A stretch of 35,179 nucleotides of DNA from an uncultured Bacteroidales bacterium. GTDB taxonomy: Bacteria; Bacteroidota; Bacteroidia; Bacteroidales; UBA932. The stretch lies in NCBI GenBank assembly GCA_905235995.1, contig CAJONI010000069.1, forward strand, positions 1 to 35,179. Direction: 5' to 3'. Positions within the stretch are counted from its first letter, which is position 1. Each line of letters begins with the position of its first letter. The position numbers and the translations under genes are program-made. Shown here piece by piece: positions 17,952 to 25,847 of the stretch. The notes under the pieces are model-generated. The model was not told where the DNA came from. It did no database searches and saw only the letters and a program-made list of their open reading frames with translations.

Positions 17952-18810
17952 AAGCCTCGGGGTCTGTCCAGCGGATCGACGGGTCCCGTCCCCACCATGT
18001 CAGCTGTTTTTTAGCATAGTGGCGTGTGTTGCGCTTTATCAGACGGACTGCCTCGCCGAGGTTGTAGAGGCCGTCGAAGTAGCCGAACAATTCCTTGTAG
18101 CCCACCGTGTTGAGTGCCGGAAGAGTGCGGTAGGGCAACAGTCCCCGTGCCTCTTCCAGCAAGCCCTCTTCCATCATCCGGTCGACCCTGCGGTCGATGC
18201 GTGCGTAGAGTTCGGGGCGCGGCCGCGTGAGGCCCGTCTTTAAGATGGTGAAAGGTCTTTCCTTGGCGGGAGCGGTCTTGAACGAGGAGAAAGGACGTCC
18301 GGTGCCGATGGTCACCTCGAGGGCCCTGACTATGCGCTGGCCGTTGGCCGGATCGAGGGTGCGGTACGATTCGGGGTCCAGGATGCGGAGTTCGGAGCGG
18401 AGCGCCGCCACGCCTTCGGTCTGGAGGCGGTGCGAAAGCTTCTCGCGCAGGACCGGATCGGCGGGAGGAAAGTCGTCGAGCCCGTTGCAGAGAGAGTCGA
18501 TGTAAAGTCCTGAGCCTCCGGCCATCACCACTGTCTCGTGGGTGCGGAACAGCTCATCGAGCAGCTCCAGCGCTTCCAGTTCATATGCTCCTGCGGTGAA
18601 GCCTTCCTCTATGCTGCGGTCGGCTATGAAGTAGTGGTGGACAGCTGCGAGCTGAGCCTCCGAGGGCCGTGCCACGCCTATCTTCAATTCGCGGAACACC
18701 TGCCTGGAGTCGCATGAGACGACAGGGGAGCCCGCCTCAAGTGCGGCCTCGATGGCATAGTCGGTCTTGCCGACTGCGGTCGGTCCCAATATTATATGGA
18801 GTACGGGCAT
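17923..18810 (-). CDS. miaA: tRNA dimethylallyltransferase MiaA
   Basis: A 295-residue enzyme adding a dimethylallyl group to adenosine 37 of tRNAs that read U-starting codons. P-loop GPTAVGKT is at 8-15, the SCDSRQVFREL stretch carries the catalytic Asp and substrate contacts, and MAGGSGLYIDSLCNG is the DMAPP-binding segment. The length is a little short of 300+ but complete. It starts 8 nt after the upstream acidic-tailed protein gene, so both are probably one transcript. The 3' end overlaps recQ by 29 bp. Confidence 0.97.
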
Positions 18811-18818
18811 TCCGGGGG

Positions 18819-19373
18819 CTATTCCTTGTCCTCGTCTTCTTCGTAGCGTTCTTCTTCGTCGAAGATCTTGTCGTCCTCATCCTCCTCATCGTTGAAGTCT
18901 TCGTCGTCGAAGTCTTCGTCTTCTGCGATGACGCCACGGCTGCCGTGGAGGGTGGGCGTGACCGGGGCTTCTTCAAAGCGGGCGTGGAACTGATCGGGGT
19001 TCTGGCCTTTCTCTTCCACCAGCGCGGGGTAGGCGCGCATGGGGGAGTAGGGGGCTTCGCCTTCCAGCACGAGTTTCAGGTAGCGGTCGTTGCGCAGGTC
19101 GAATACGAAATGGAGCTCGGTCTCGCCACGCTGCACCACCTTTTCGAAAGTGGTGTTGTCCATCGTGCCCGCTCCCATGTCGAAGAGGCCGTATTCGCTG
19201 CAAAGTTCACCGTCCGGACCGTAGCCTTCAAATATAACCATCTGGTCGGGCGAGAAGCCAAGGTTGTCGGTGATGAAGGCGTTGAAGCGGAAGAGCGTCA
19301 TGTCGCCCTTTATTTCATAAACCCGATAGAAGATCTTGCTTTCGGGTATCGTAGCCCTGAATTGATAAATCAT
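18819..19373 (-). CDS. pRiA4b ORF-3 / IS1096 passenger TnpR-like protein
   Basis: About 184 residues. The N-terminal 140 match the plasmid pRiA4b ORF-3-like fold (IYQFRATIPESKIFYRVYEI, then FSPDQMVIFEG), a family found both in mobile elements and, in Bacteroidota, as a fixed chromosomal gene; nothing else here looks mobile. The last 40 or so residues are almost all Asp and Glu with aromatic breaks, a low-complexity acidic tail. I start it at 19373 because a perfect -7 element ends 4 nt before and the family begins there; 16 more upstream codons are open but lie across the promoter. Function unknown. Followed by miaA. Confidence 0.82.
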   Translation of the reverse strand: MIYQFRATIPESKIFYRVYEIKGDMTLFRFNAFITDNLGFSPDQMVIFEGYGPDGELCSEYGLFDMGAGTMDNTTFEKVVQRGETELHFVFDLRNDRYLKLVLEGEAPYSPMRAYPALVEEKGQNPDQFHARFEEAPVTPTLHGSRGVIAEDEDFDDEDFNDEEDEDDKIFDEEERYEEDEDKE

Positions 19374-19377
19374 AGTA

Positions 19378-19385
19378 CAAATATA
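19378..19385 (-). promoter_or_regulatory. -7 promoter element TATATTTG, leaderless geometry
   Basis: Exact TAnnTTTG on the minus strand ending 4 nt before the ATG at 19373; drives the acidic-tailed gene and probably miaA. Confidence 0.68.
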
Positions 19386-19399
19386 ACCATTTTTTTGCG

Positions 19400-19407
19400 T
19401 ACTTTTA
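19400..19407 (+). promoter_or_regulatory. -7 variant TACTTTTA, leaderless geometry
   Basis: One base off TAnnTTTG, ending 4 nt before the YigZ ATG at 19412. The matching 4-nt gap supports its role. It is back to back with 19378-19385. Confidence 0.48.
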
Positions 19408-19411
19408 CCCC

Positions 19412-20005
19412 ATGAATCCATTTTCCGACACCTATAAATCCATTTCTGCGCCTTCCAGGGGTATTTACAAGGAACTTGGCAGCAAGTTCCTGGCGTTCGC
19501 CTACCCGGTGGAGACGGAAGAACAGGTGAAGGAGATCATCGCGGGCCTTCGCAAGGAATACTTCGACGCGCGTCACCACTGCTTCGCCTGGAGGCTCGGT
19601 CTCACTGGCGAACCCTGGCGCCTGAGCGACGACGGAGAACCTTCCTCCACTGCCGGGCGGCCCATCTACGGACAGCTGCTGAGCCAGGAGCTGAGCGACG
19701 TGCTGGTGGTGGTGGTGCGATATTTCGGCGGCGTGAAGCTGGGGGTGCCCGGTCTGATAAGGGCCTACCGTACGGCGACGCAGGACGCCCTGGCCCAGGC
19801 CGCCATAGTGGAGAAAGTGGCCGGGGAACGCTTCACGGTAGAGTTCGACTACATGCAGATGAACGATGTGATGAAGGCCCTGAAAGACTTGGGTCTTACC
19901 CCTGAAAAACAGTCGTTCGACCTCAGCTGCTCTCTCGAGGTGAGGGTGCGGCTTTCGCAGGTGGAAGACTTTCGCCGGCAATTGGCGTTTTGTCGGATAA
20001 ATTGA
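19412..20005 (+). CDS. YigZ/IMPACT family protein (UPF0029)
   Basis: A 197-residue cytoplasmic protein. The N-terminal domain (about 15-125) has the family signature: DARHHCFAWRLG, SDDGEPSSTAGRPI and VVVVRYFGGVKLG; the C-terminal part (about 130-197) is the ferredoxin-like DUF1949-type domain. Eukaryotic IMPACT binds GCN1 on ribosomes; bacterial YigZ has been linked to ribosome-associated or aminopeptidase-like roles without a settled function. It precedes serC by 44 nt but serC has its own -7 element. Confidence 0.93.
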   Translation: MNPFSDTYKSISAPSRGIYKELGSKFLAFAYPVETEEQVKEIIAGLRKEYFDARHHCFAWRLGLTGEPWRLSDDGEPSSTAGRPIYGQLLSQELSDVLVVVVRYFGGVKLGVPGLIRAYRTATQDALAQAAIVEKVAGERFTVEFDYMQMNDVMKALKDLGLTPEKQSFDLSCSLEVRVRLSQVEDFRRQLAFCRIN

Positions 20006-20006
20006 T

Positions 20007-20014
20007 TAACTTTG
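20007..20014 (+). promoter_or_regulatory. -7 promoter element TAACTTTG for the serC block
   Basis: Exact TAnnTTTG, 35 nt before the serC start. A TTTG at 19989-19992 could be a -33 element, but the 14-nt spacer is shorter than usual. Likely the main promoter of serC-serA-DUF1015 and perhaps of the genes after. Confidence 0.6.
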
Positions 20015-20049
20015 AAGATTGCTGAAAACCTTTAATTTCATACAGTTTT

Positions 20050-21123
20050 ATGAAAAAAGCTTACAATTTCAACGCAGGGCCCTGCGTGCTTCCGCAGCAG
20101 GCGATTGATGCGGCCATCGCGGCTTTGCAGGATTTCAAAGGGACCGGCATGCCGGTCATATCTGTGTCTCATCGTTCCAAGGAATGGGCTGAAACCATGG
20201 ACGAGTGCCGTGCGCTCTGGAGGGAACTGCTCCACATTCCTGAAGAATATGAAGTAGTGTTCCTGGGAGGAGGCGCCTCGCTGCAGTTCCTCTATGTGGC
20301 CATGAACCTTCTGGAGAACAAGGCGGGCTATCTGGAGACCGGTGTCTGGGCCAAGAAGGCGCTCAAGGAGGCGAAGGGCATAGGCAACGCCGTCTGCATC
20401 GCCTCCTCTGCCGACAAGACCTACAGCTACATCCCCAAGGGCTACGAGATTCCCAAGGACCTCGACTATTTCCACATCACGACCAACAACACGATCTACG
20501 GTACCGAGATCAAGTATGACATGGACTGCCCGGTGCCTCTCGTGGCCGACATGTCGTCCGACATCATGAGCCGTCCCGTGGATGTGAGCAAGTATGCCAT
20601 CATCTATGGCGGTGCGCAGAAGAACGTGGGTCCTGCCGGCGTGATCTTCGCCATCATCAGGAAGGACATCCTGGGCAAGGTGACGCGCTATCTCCCCACG
20701 ATGCTCAACTACCAGACCCATATCGACGGCGAGTCGATGTTCAACACTCCGCCCGTGTTCCCGATCTTCGTGATGAACGAGACCCTAAAGTGGCTCAAGG
20801 GCCTGGGCGGTGTGGAGGCGATCCACAAGATCAACGTCGAGAAGGCTCAGCTGCTCTACGACGAGATCGACCGCAACCCGCTCTTCGTGGGCACGGCTGC
20901 CAGGGAGGACCGTTCGATCATGAACGTGTGCTTCGTGATGGCTCCGGGTTATGAGAGTCTCCAGGACGAGTTCATGGAGTTTGCGAAGGGCCGCGGCATG
21001 GTGGGCATCAAGGGCCACCGCAGCGTAGGCGGCTTCCGCGCCTCCCTCTACAACGCCTGCCCGCGCGAGGCTGTCGAGGCCCTCGTCGCCACAATGCAGG
21101 AATTCGAGAAAATGCACAAATAA
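20050..21123 (+). CDS. serC: Phosphoserine aminotransferase
   Basis: A 357-residue PLP enzyme converting 3-phosphohydroxypyruvate and glutamate to phosphoserine and 2-oxoglutarate, the second step of serine synthesis; it can also serve vitamin B6 synthesis. The PLP lysine is K191 in [11 protein letters not shown], the N-terminal [10 protein letters not shown] is diagnostic, and GGGASLQF binds the phosphate. Full length. It lies 6 nt before serA. Confidence 0.98.
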   Translation: MKKAYNFNAGPCVLPQQAIDAAIAALQDFKGTGMPVISVSHRSKEWAETMDECRALWRELLHIPEEYEVVFLGGGASLQFLYVAMNLLENKAGYLETGVWAKKALKEAKGIGNAVCIASSADKTYSYIPKGYEIPKDLDYFHITTNNTIYGTEIKYDMDCPVPLVADMSSDIMSRPVDVSKYAIIYGGAQKNVGPAGVIFAIIRKDILGKVTRYLPTMLNYQTHIDGESMFNTPPVFPIFVMNETLKWLKGLGGVEAIHKINVEKAQLLYDEIDRNPLFVGTAAREDRSIMNVCFVMAPGYESLQDEFMEFAKGRGMVGIKGHRSVGGFRASLYNACPREAVEALVATMQEFEKMHK

Positions 21124-21129
21124 ACAGAC

Positions 21130-22050
21130 ATGAAGATTTTAGTCGCAACGCAGAAACCTTTTGCCAAGGCTGCCGTCGATGGCATCCGCAAGATTGCCGC
21201 GGACAATGGCCACAGCCTGGCATTGCTTGAGAAATACACCGACAACAGCGAACTGCTCGCGGCTGTCGCCGACGCCGACGCCCTGATCGTCCGCTCCGAC
21301 AAGGTGACCGCCGAAGTGGTCGCCGCCGCGAAGAAACTGAAGATCGTCGTCCGCGCCGGCGCGGGCTTCGACAACCTCGACCTGGCCGCCTGCACCGCTG
21401 CCGGCGTAGTGGCCATGAACACCCCCGGCCAGAACGCCAACGCCGTTGCCGAGCTCGCCCTCGGCCTGATGATCTTCATGAACCGCAACCAGTTCACCCC
21501 GGGCACCGGCGCCGAACTCCAGGGCAAGACCCTCGGCATCCAGGCCTACGGCAACGTCGGCCGCCTCGTCGGCCAGAAGGCCATGGCCCTGGGCATGAAG
21601 GTCCTCGCCTTCGACCCCTATCTCCCCGCAGAGAAGATCGAAGCCACCGGCGCCAAGGTCGCCCCGTCGCTCGAAGCTCTGTACGAGAACTCCGACTTCG
21701 TGTCGCTCCATATCCCCGCCACACCGGAGACCAAGGGCTCGATCGGCCGCAGGCTCGTGGGCCTCATGCCCAAGGGAGGCTGCCTGATCAATACCGCGCG
21801 CAAGGAAGTCATCAACGAGGACGAACTCTTCGCTCTGATGGCCGGGCGGGAAGACCTCCGCTATGTGGCCGACGTGGCTCCCGACCGCGCCGCCGAGTTC
21901 GCCGAGGCTTATGGCAAGCGCTATTTCGGAACCCCCAAGAAGATGGGCGCCGAGACAGCCGAGGCCAATGTCAACGCCGGCCTGGCCGCCGCCACACAGA
22001 TATGCAAGTTCTTCGCCACAGGAGACCGTACCTTCCAGCTCAACAGGTAG
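21130..22050 (+). CDS. serA: D-3-phosphoglycerate dehydrogenase, short form
   Basis: A 306-residue NAD-dependent enzyme for the first committed step of serine synthesis. It lacks the C-terminal ACT regulatory domain, so serine feedback by that route is not expected. The catalytic Arg segment NTARKEVINEDEL is present and the nucleotide-binding loop reads YGNVGRLVG. Where most D-2-hydroxyacid dehydrogenases have TPH with the catalytic His, this has TPKKMG (K270). From memory this Lys is shared by other Bacteroidota SerA, so it is probably a lineage feature, not a defect. Its stop is 4 nt from the DUF1015 start. Confidence 0.96.
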   Translation: MKILVATQKPFAKAAVDGIRKIAADNGHSLALLEKYTDNSELLAAVADADALIVRSDKVTAEVVAAAKKLKIVVRAGAGFDNLDLAACTAAGVVAMNTPGQNANAVAELALGLMIFMNRNQFTPGTGAELQGKTLGIQAYGNVGRLVGQKAMALGMKVLAFDPYLPAEKIEATGAKVAPSLEALYENSDFVSLHIPATPETKGSIGRRLVGLMPKGGCLINTARKEVINEDELFALMAGREDLRYVADVAPDRAAEFAEAYGKRYFGTPKKMGAETAEANVNAGLAAATQICKFFATGDRTFQLNR

Positions 22051-22054
22051 CGCC

Positions 22055-23350
22055 ATGGTCAAAGTCAAACCGTTCGCGGCCCTCAGGCCGCCCAAGGCCA
22101 TAGCCAAGGAAGTGTCCGCGCGTCCCTACGACGTGATGAACTCCAAGGAAGCCCGCGCCGAAGCCGGGGAGAAATCCCTGCTCCACATCACCAAGCCGGA
22201 GATCGACTTTACGCCCATTGCCGGCGAGCACGAACAGCGCACCTACGACAAGGCCGTGGAGAACTTCAAGGCCTGGCAGGAGCGCGGCTGGCTCAAGCGC
22301 GACGACAAGGAATACTATTATGTGTATGCGCAGACCATGGAGGGCCGCACCCAGTACGGCATCATCCTCTGCGCCAACACCGACGACTACGCCACCGGCG
22401 CCATCAAGAAGCACGAGCTCACCCGCAGGGAGAAGGAAGACGATCGCATGGTCCACGTCCGGATCCAGAGCGCCAACATCGAGCCGGTGTTCTTCGCCTA
22501 TCCCGACAACCCCGAGATCGACGCCATCATGTTCCGCTACATCGCCCGTGTGCCCGAATACGACTTCGTCGCCGACGAGGACGGCTTCGGCCACAAGCTC
22601 TGGGTGATCGACGACCAGAAGGACATCGACCGCATCACGCAGATCTTCGCCTCCATTCCGGCTTTCTACGTGGCCGACGGACACCATCGCACGGCGGCCG
22701 CCGCACGCGTGGGAGCCGAACGCCGTTCGAAGAACCCGAACCACACCGGCAAAGAGGAATACAACTACTTCATGGCGGTCTGCTTCCCGGACAACCAGCT
22801 GAAGATCATCGACTACAACCGTGTGGTGAAAGATCTCAACGGCCTGACGGGCAAGCAGTTCTTCGAAGCCCTGCAGAAAGATTTCATCGTGGAGTGCAAG
22901 TGCGACTGCACGAAGGACGGCGGCGAGTGCCACTGCGAGTACCCCTGCCACTGCCAGTGCAGCGAGAACTACAAGCCAGCCGGCCTGCACAACTTCTCGA
23001 TGTATTTCGAAGGCGTGTGGTATTCGCTGACCGCGAAGCCCGGTACCTACGACGACAACGATCCCATCGGAGTGCTCGACGTTACCATCCTCTCGAACCT
23101 CGTCTTCGACAGGATCCTGAACCTGGGCGACCTGCGCACCTCGAACCGCATCGACTTCGTGGGAGGCATACGCGGCCTGGGCGAACTCAAGAAGCGCGTC
23201 GACAGCGGCGAGATGAAGGTGGCGTTCGCGCTCTACCCGGTCTCGATGAAGCAGCTGATCGACATTGCCGACACCGGCAACATCATGCCGCCCAAGACCA
23301 CCTGGTTCGAGCCGAAGCTCCGCTCCGGCCTCGCGATCCACACATTTTGA
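22055..23350 (+). CDS. DUF1015 family protein with Cys/His-rich insert
   Basis: A 431-residue protein of unknown biochemical role that commonly accompanies serC and serA in Bacteroidota. Conserved motifs seen: RPYDVMNSKEAR near 28, FYVADGHHRTAAAARVG (about 206-222), DPIGVLDVTILSNL and the C-terminal FALYPVSMKQL and KTTWFEPKLRSGL. Unusual is residues 281-302, which hold eight Cys (281, 283, 285, 292, 294, 298, 300, 302) and two His (293, 299) between the helical part and the APAGLHNF-type strand; relatives I know lack this. The start at 22055 opens the family; the frame upstream overlaps serA. Involvement in serine metabolism is inferred from position only. Confidence 0.92.
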   Translation: MVKVKPFAALRPPKAIAKEVSARPYDVMNSKEARAEAGEKSLLHITKPEIDFTPIAGEHEQRTYDKAVENFKAWQERGWLKRDDKEYYYVYAQTMEGRTQYGIILCANTDDYATGAIKKHELTRREKEDDRMVHVRIQSANIEPVFFAYPDNPEIDAIMFRYIARVPEYDFVADEDGFGHKLWVIDDQKDIDRITQIFASIPAFYVADGHHRTAAAARVGAERRSKNPNHTGKEEYNYFMAVCFPDNQLKIIDYNRVVKDLNGLTGKQFFEALQKDFIVECKCDCTKDGGECHCEYPCHCQCSENYKPAGLHNFSMYFEGVWYSLTAKPGTYDDNDPIGVLDVTILSNLVFDRILNLGDLRTSNRIDFVGGIRGLGELKKRVDSGEMKVAFALYPVSMKQLIDIADTGNIMPPKTTWFEPKLRSGLAIHTF

Positions 23351-23355
23351 ATGTC

Positions 23356-23376
23356 ATCCCCGGCCTGGCCGGGGAT
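23356..23376. repeat. REP-like palindrome before the nitroreductase gene
   Basis: Perfect 10-bp inverted repeat ATCCCCGGCC (23356-23365) and GGCCGGGGAT (23367-23376) around a single base. It lies 13 nt before the nitroreductase ATG, inside the predicted operon, and would form a very stable RNA hairpin there. Confidence 0.7.
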
Positions 23377-23388
23377 TTCTGTGACGCC

Positions 23389-24018
23389 ATGGCCGACAAT
23401 TATCTTGAAAGGAAGGAGGAAGCGATGCGCGAGAAACAGCGCGTCGTGGTCCGTCATGCAGGTTCCCTGGACGATCTGCTGAAGAAGAACCGCAGCTGCC
23501 GCGGCTACGACCGCAGCCATCCCGTGGGCGAAGACGAACTCAGGGAACTGGTGCGCACGGCGACGTGGGTCGGCTCGGGCATGAACGCGCAGCCCCTCCG
23601 CTTCCGCCTGGTCGCCGGCGCCGACGCCGCGAAGGTACATCCCCTGGTCAGGCTCGGGGCCGCGCTCCCCGAGGAACACCTGCCCCATCCCGGGGAAGAG
23701 CCGCCCGCCTATGTCGTGGTCTGCTCCACTGTGCCGGAAAACCGTATCGTAGACATGGACCTGGGCATCGCCGCCCAGAGCATACTCCTGAAAGCCACCG
23801 AGAAAGGACTGGGCGGAATCTTCATCCTCAATTTCAGCCCCGAAGCACTGCAGGAGGCCCTCGGACTTCCGCTCCGTCCCCTCGCCGTCCTTGCCATAGG
23901 GCGTCCTTCCGAGAAGATCTTCCTGGTTCCCCGCCACGAGGGTGAGGACCTCAACTATTACCGCAAGGACGGTATCCACTATGTCCCCAAACTCTCCCTC
24001 GACGACCTGCTGATCTGA
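23389..24018 (+). CDS. Nitroreductase family protein
   Basis: A 209-residue FMN-dependent oxidoreductase. The FMN-phosphate region NRSCRGYD, the GSGMNAQPLRF helix and the GLGGIFILNF segment are typical of the nitroreductase fold. Substrate unknown; such enzymes use NAD(P)H to reduce quinones, nitro compounds or flavins. I chose the ATG at 23389, after the palindrome; a second ATG at 23425 is possible. Its TGA shares the A with the ATG of the ABC transporter gene (ATGA), so translation is coupled. Confidence 0.9.
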   Translation: MADNYLERKEEAMREKQRVVVRHAGSLDDLLKKNRSCRGYDRSHPVGEDELRELVRTATWVGSGMNAQPLRFRLVAGADAAKVHPLVRLGAALPEEHLPHPGEEPPAYVVVCSTVPENRIVDMDLGIAAQSILLKATEKGLGGIFILNFSPEALQEALGLPLRPLAVLAIGRPSEKIFLVPRHEGEDLNYYRKDGIHYVPKLSLDDLLI

Positions 24019-25838
24019 TGGATTCCTTCCGCCGCGTCCTGTCCTACGCCCGCCCGCTCGGGCGTTACTGGGGGCCTTATCTGGGGCTTTCGGTGCTGTC
24101 GCTGGTATTCGGAGTCCTGAACTACGGGCTGCTGGGCCCGCTCCTGAGCGTACTGTTCGAAGATCCTGCGGCAGCCGCACGGGTCGCGAAGCCGGAGGCG
24201 GCTTTCTCGCTGGACTATGCCATGTCCTGGTTCCAGTGGCTCCTGCAGGACATTTCCGGGACCGGAGGAGTCCTGGCGGCACTGGCCCTGGTCTGCGGAG
24301 CGATAGTTGCGGCTAGTCTTCTGTCGAACCTTTGCCGCTACCTTTCCGCCCGCATTGTGGTCGACGTGGAGACCCTCACCATGAAAGGTCTTCGGAAAGA
24401 CCTTTTTTCAAAGATCGCGTCGCTGCCTGTCGGCTGGTTCACGTTGAGGCGCAAGGGCGATGTCCTTTCAAGTGTGACGAACGATGTCTCCGAGGTGCAG
24501 AACGCCGTGGCGGGAGCTTTCCACGTGTTCCTGCGTGAGCCGTTGCTGGCATTGGGTTTCATGGCCATGCTGGTATGGATGTCTCCTAAACTGACGCTGG
24601 TGTCGCTGGTGGCCCTGCCGGTGTCGGCATTCCTCGTGACGATGCTCACGCGGCGCCTCAGGGCCGGAAGCGTCGTGACGCAGCGTCTCCTCGGCCTTTT
24701 GACGAGCCATTTCGAAGAGGCGATCTCCGGTTCCCGCATTATCAAGGCATTCAGCGCGAGGCCTTTCGTGGAGCGTGCTTTCGAAAGGGACAACTCCCGG
24801 CATCGCAGCCAGCTCAGGAAGGTCCGCAACAGGCAGGAACTGGCTTCGCCGGTTTCGGAGTTCCTTGGCATAGCCGTCGCGGCGGGAGTGCTCTTCTATG
24901 GCGGCTGGCTCAACTACCGGGGAGAACTGGGTATGAGCTGGCCGGAGTTCATAGTCTACATCATGTTCTACTGGAAGGTGCTGGAGCCTGCCAAGGCCAT
25001 GGCAAAGTCGTACGCCGTCCTGCAGAAGGGTCTTGTCTCGGCGGAACGCATCTTCTCGATCCTCGACGAGGAAGCCGGGATTCCCGATGGCACTCAGGCT
25101 GTTCCGGAATTCCGGGAGGCTGTGGCTTTCGACCACGTATCCTTCGCCTACGACGGTGAACCGGTGCTGCGCGACGTGAGCCTGACCATCCCCAAAGGAC
25201 ATACGGTGGCGCTCGTAGGTCCTTCCGGAGCCGGAAAGTCGACCCTGGCGGACCTGCTGCCGCGCTTCTGGGACGTGGCGGAAGGGGCCGTCCGCATCGA
25301 TGGGACGGACATACGCAGCCTCAGGCTCGACGAACTGGTGAAACTCATGGGCATAGTGACCCAGGACACGATACTCTTCAACGACACCGTCGCCGGCAAC
25401 ATCGCCTTCGGGCGGGACGACGTCTCGCGGGAGGAGGTTGAGCGGGCTGCGCGCATCGCCGGTGCCGCTGAATTCATAGAGAAACTGCCGGAGGGCTACG
25501 ACACTCCCATCGGCGACGCTGGCGCCAGGCTCTCGGGCGGGCAGCGGCAGCGCATCGCGATTGCCCGCGCGGTGCTCAAGGATCCTCCCATCCTGATTCT
25601 CGACGAGGCTACGAGCGCCCTCGACGCAGAGAACGAGCGCATCGTGCAGCAGGCCCTTTCCTCATTGATGGAGGGCCGCACCAGCCTTGTGATCGCGCAC
25701 CGCCTCTCGACGGTACGCCACGCCGACTGCATCTGTGTCGTGAAGGATGGACGCATCGTAGAAAGCGGAAAGCATGAAGATTTGGTTGCAAAAGCCGGTC
25801 TTTATTCGCAACTTTGCAGTTTGCAAGACTTTTCATAA
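24018..25838 (+). CDS. ABC exporter, fused permease and ATPase (MsbA-like)
   Basis: A 606-residue half-transporter with six predicted transmembrane helices in about 1-320 and a nucleotide-binding domain after 340: Walker A GPSGAGKS (401-408), Q-loop TQDTILFND, signature LSGGQ (505-509), Walker B with D529-E530, and the H-loop IAHRLSTV. It probably works as a homodimer exporting lipid or a hydrophobic compound; the MsbA/LptA-flippase-like assignment is from overall similarity and not certain. It overlaps the nitroreductase stop by 1 base and is 9 nt before the acyl-CoA ligase-like gene. Confidence 0.93.
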   Translation: MDSFRRVLSYARPLGRYWGPYLGLSVLSLVFGVLNYGLLGPLLSVLFEDPAAAARVAKPEAAFSLDYAMSWFQWLLQDISGTGGVLAALALVCGAIVAASLLSNLCRYLSARIVVDVETLTMKGLRKDLFSKIASLPVGWFTLRRKGDVLSSVTNDVSEVQNAVAGAFHVFLREPLLALGFMAMLVWMSPKLTLVSLVALPVSAFLVTMLTRRLRAGSVVTQRLLGLLTSHFEEAISGSRIIKAFSARPFVERAFERDNSRHRSQLRKVRNRQELASPVSEFLGIAVAAGVLFYGGWLNYRGELGMSWPEFIVYIMFYWKVLEPAKAMAKSYAVLQKGLVSAERIFSILDEEAGIPDGTQAVPEFREAVAFDHVSFAYDGEPVLRDVSLTIPKGHTVALVGPSGAGKSTLADLLPRFWDVAEGAVRIDGTDIRSLRLDELVKLMGIVTQDTILFNDTVAGNIAFGRDDVSREEVERAARIAGAAEFIEKLPEGYDTPIGDAGARLSGGQRQRIAIARAVLKDPPILILDEATSALDAENERIVQQALSSLMEGRTSLVIAHRLSTVRHADCICVVKDGRIVESGKHEDLVAKAGLYSQLCSLQDFS

Positions 25839-25847
25839 CCAAGCTAC

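Noticed and set aside
18819-19373. Insertion sequence suggested by the IS1096-passenger-like protein
   Set aside because: No transposase, terminal inverted repeats or target duplication are visible; the gene is linked to miaA and looks like a fixed chromosomal member of the family.
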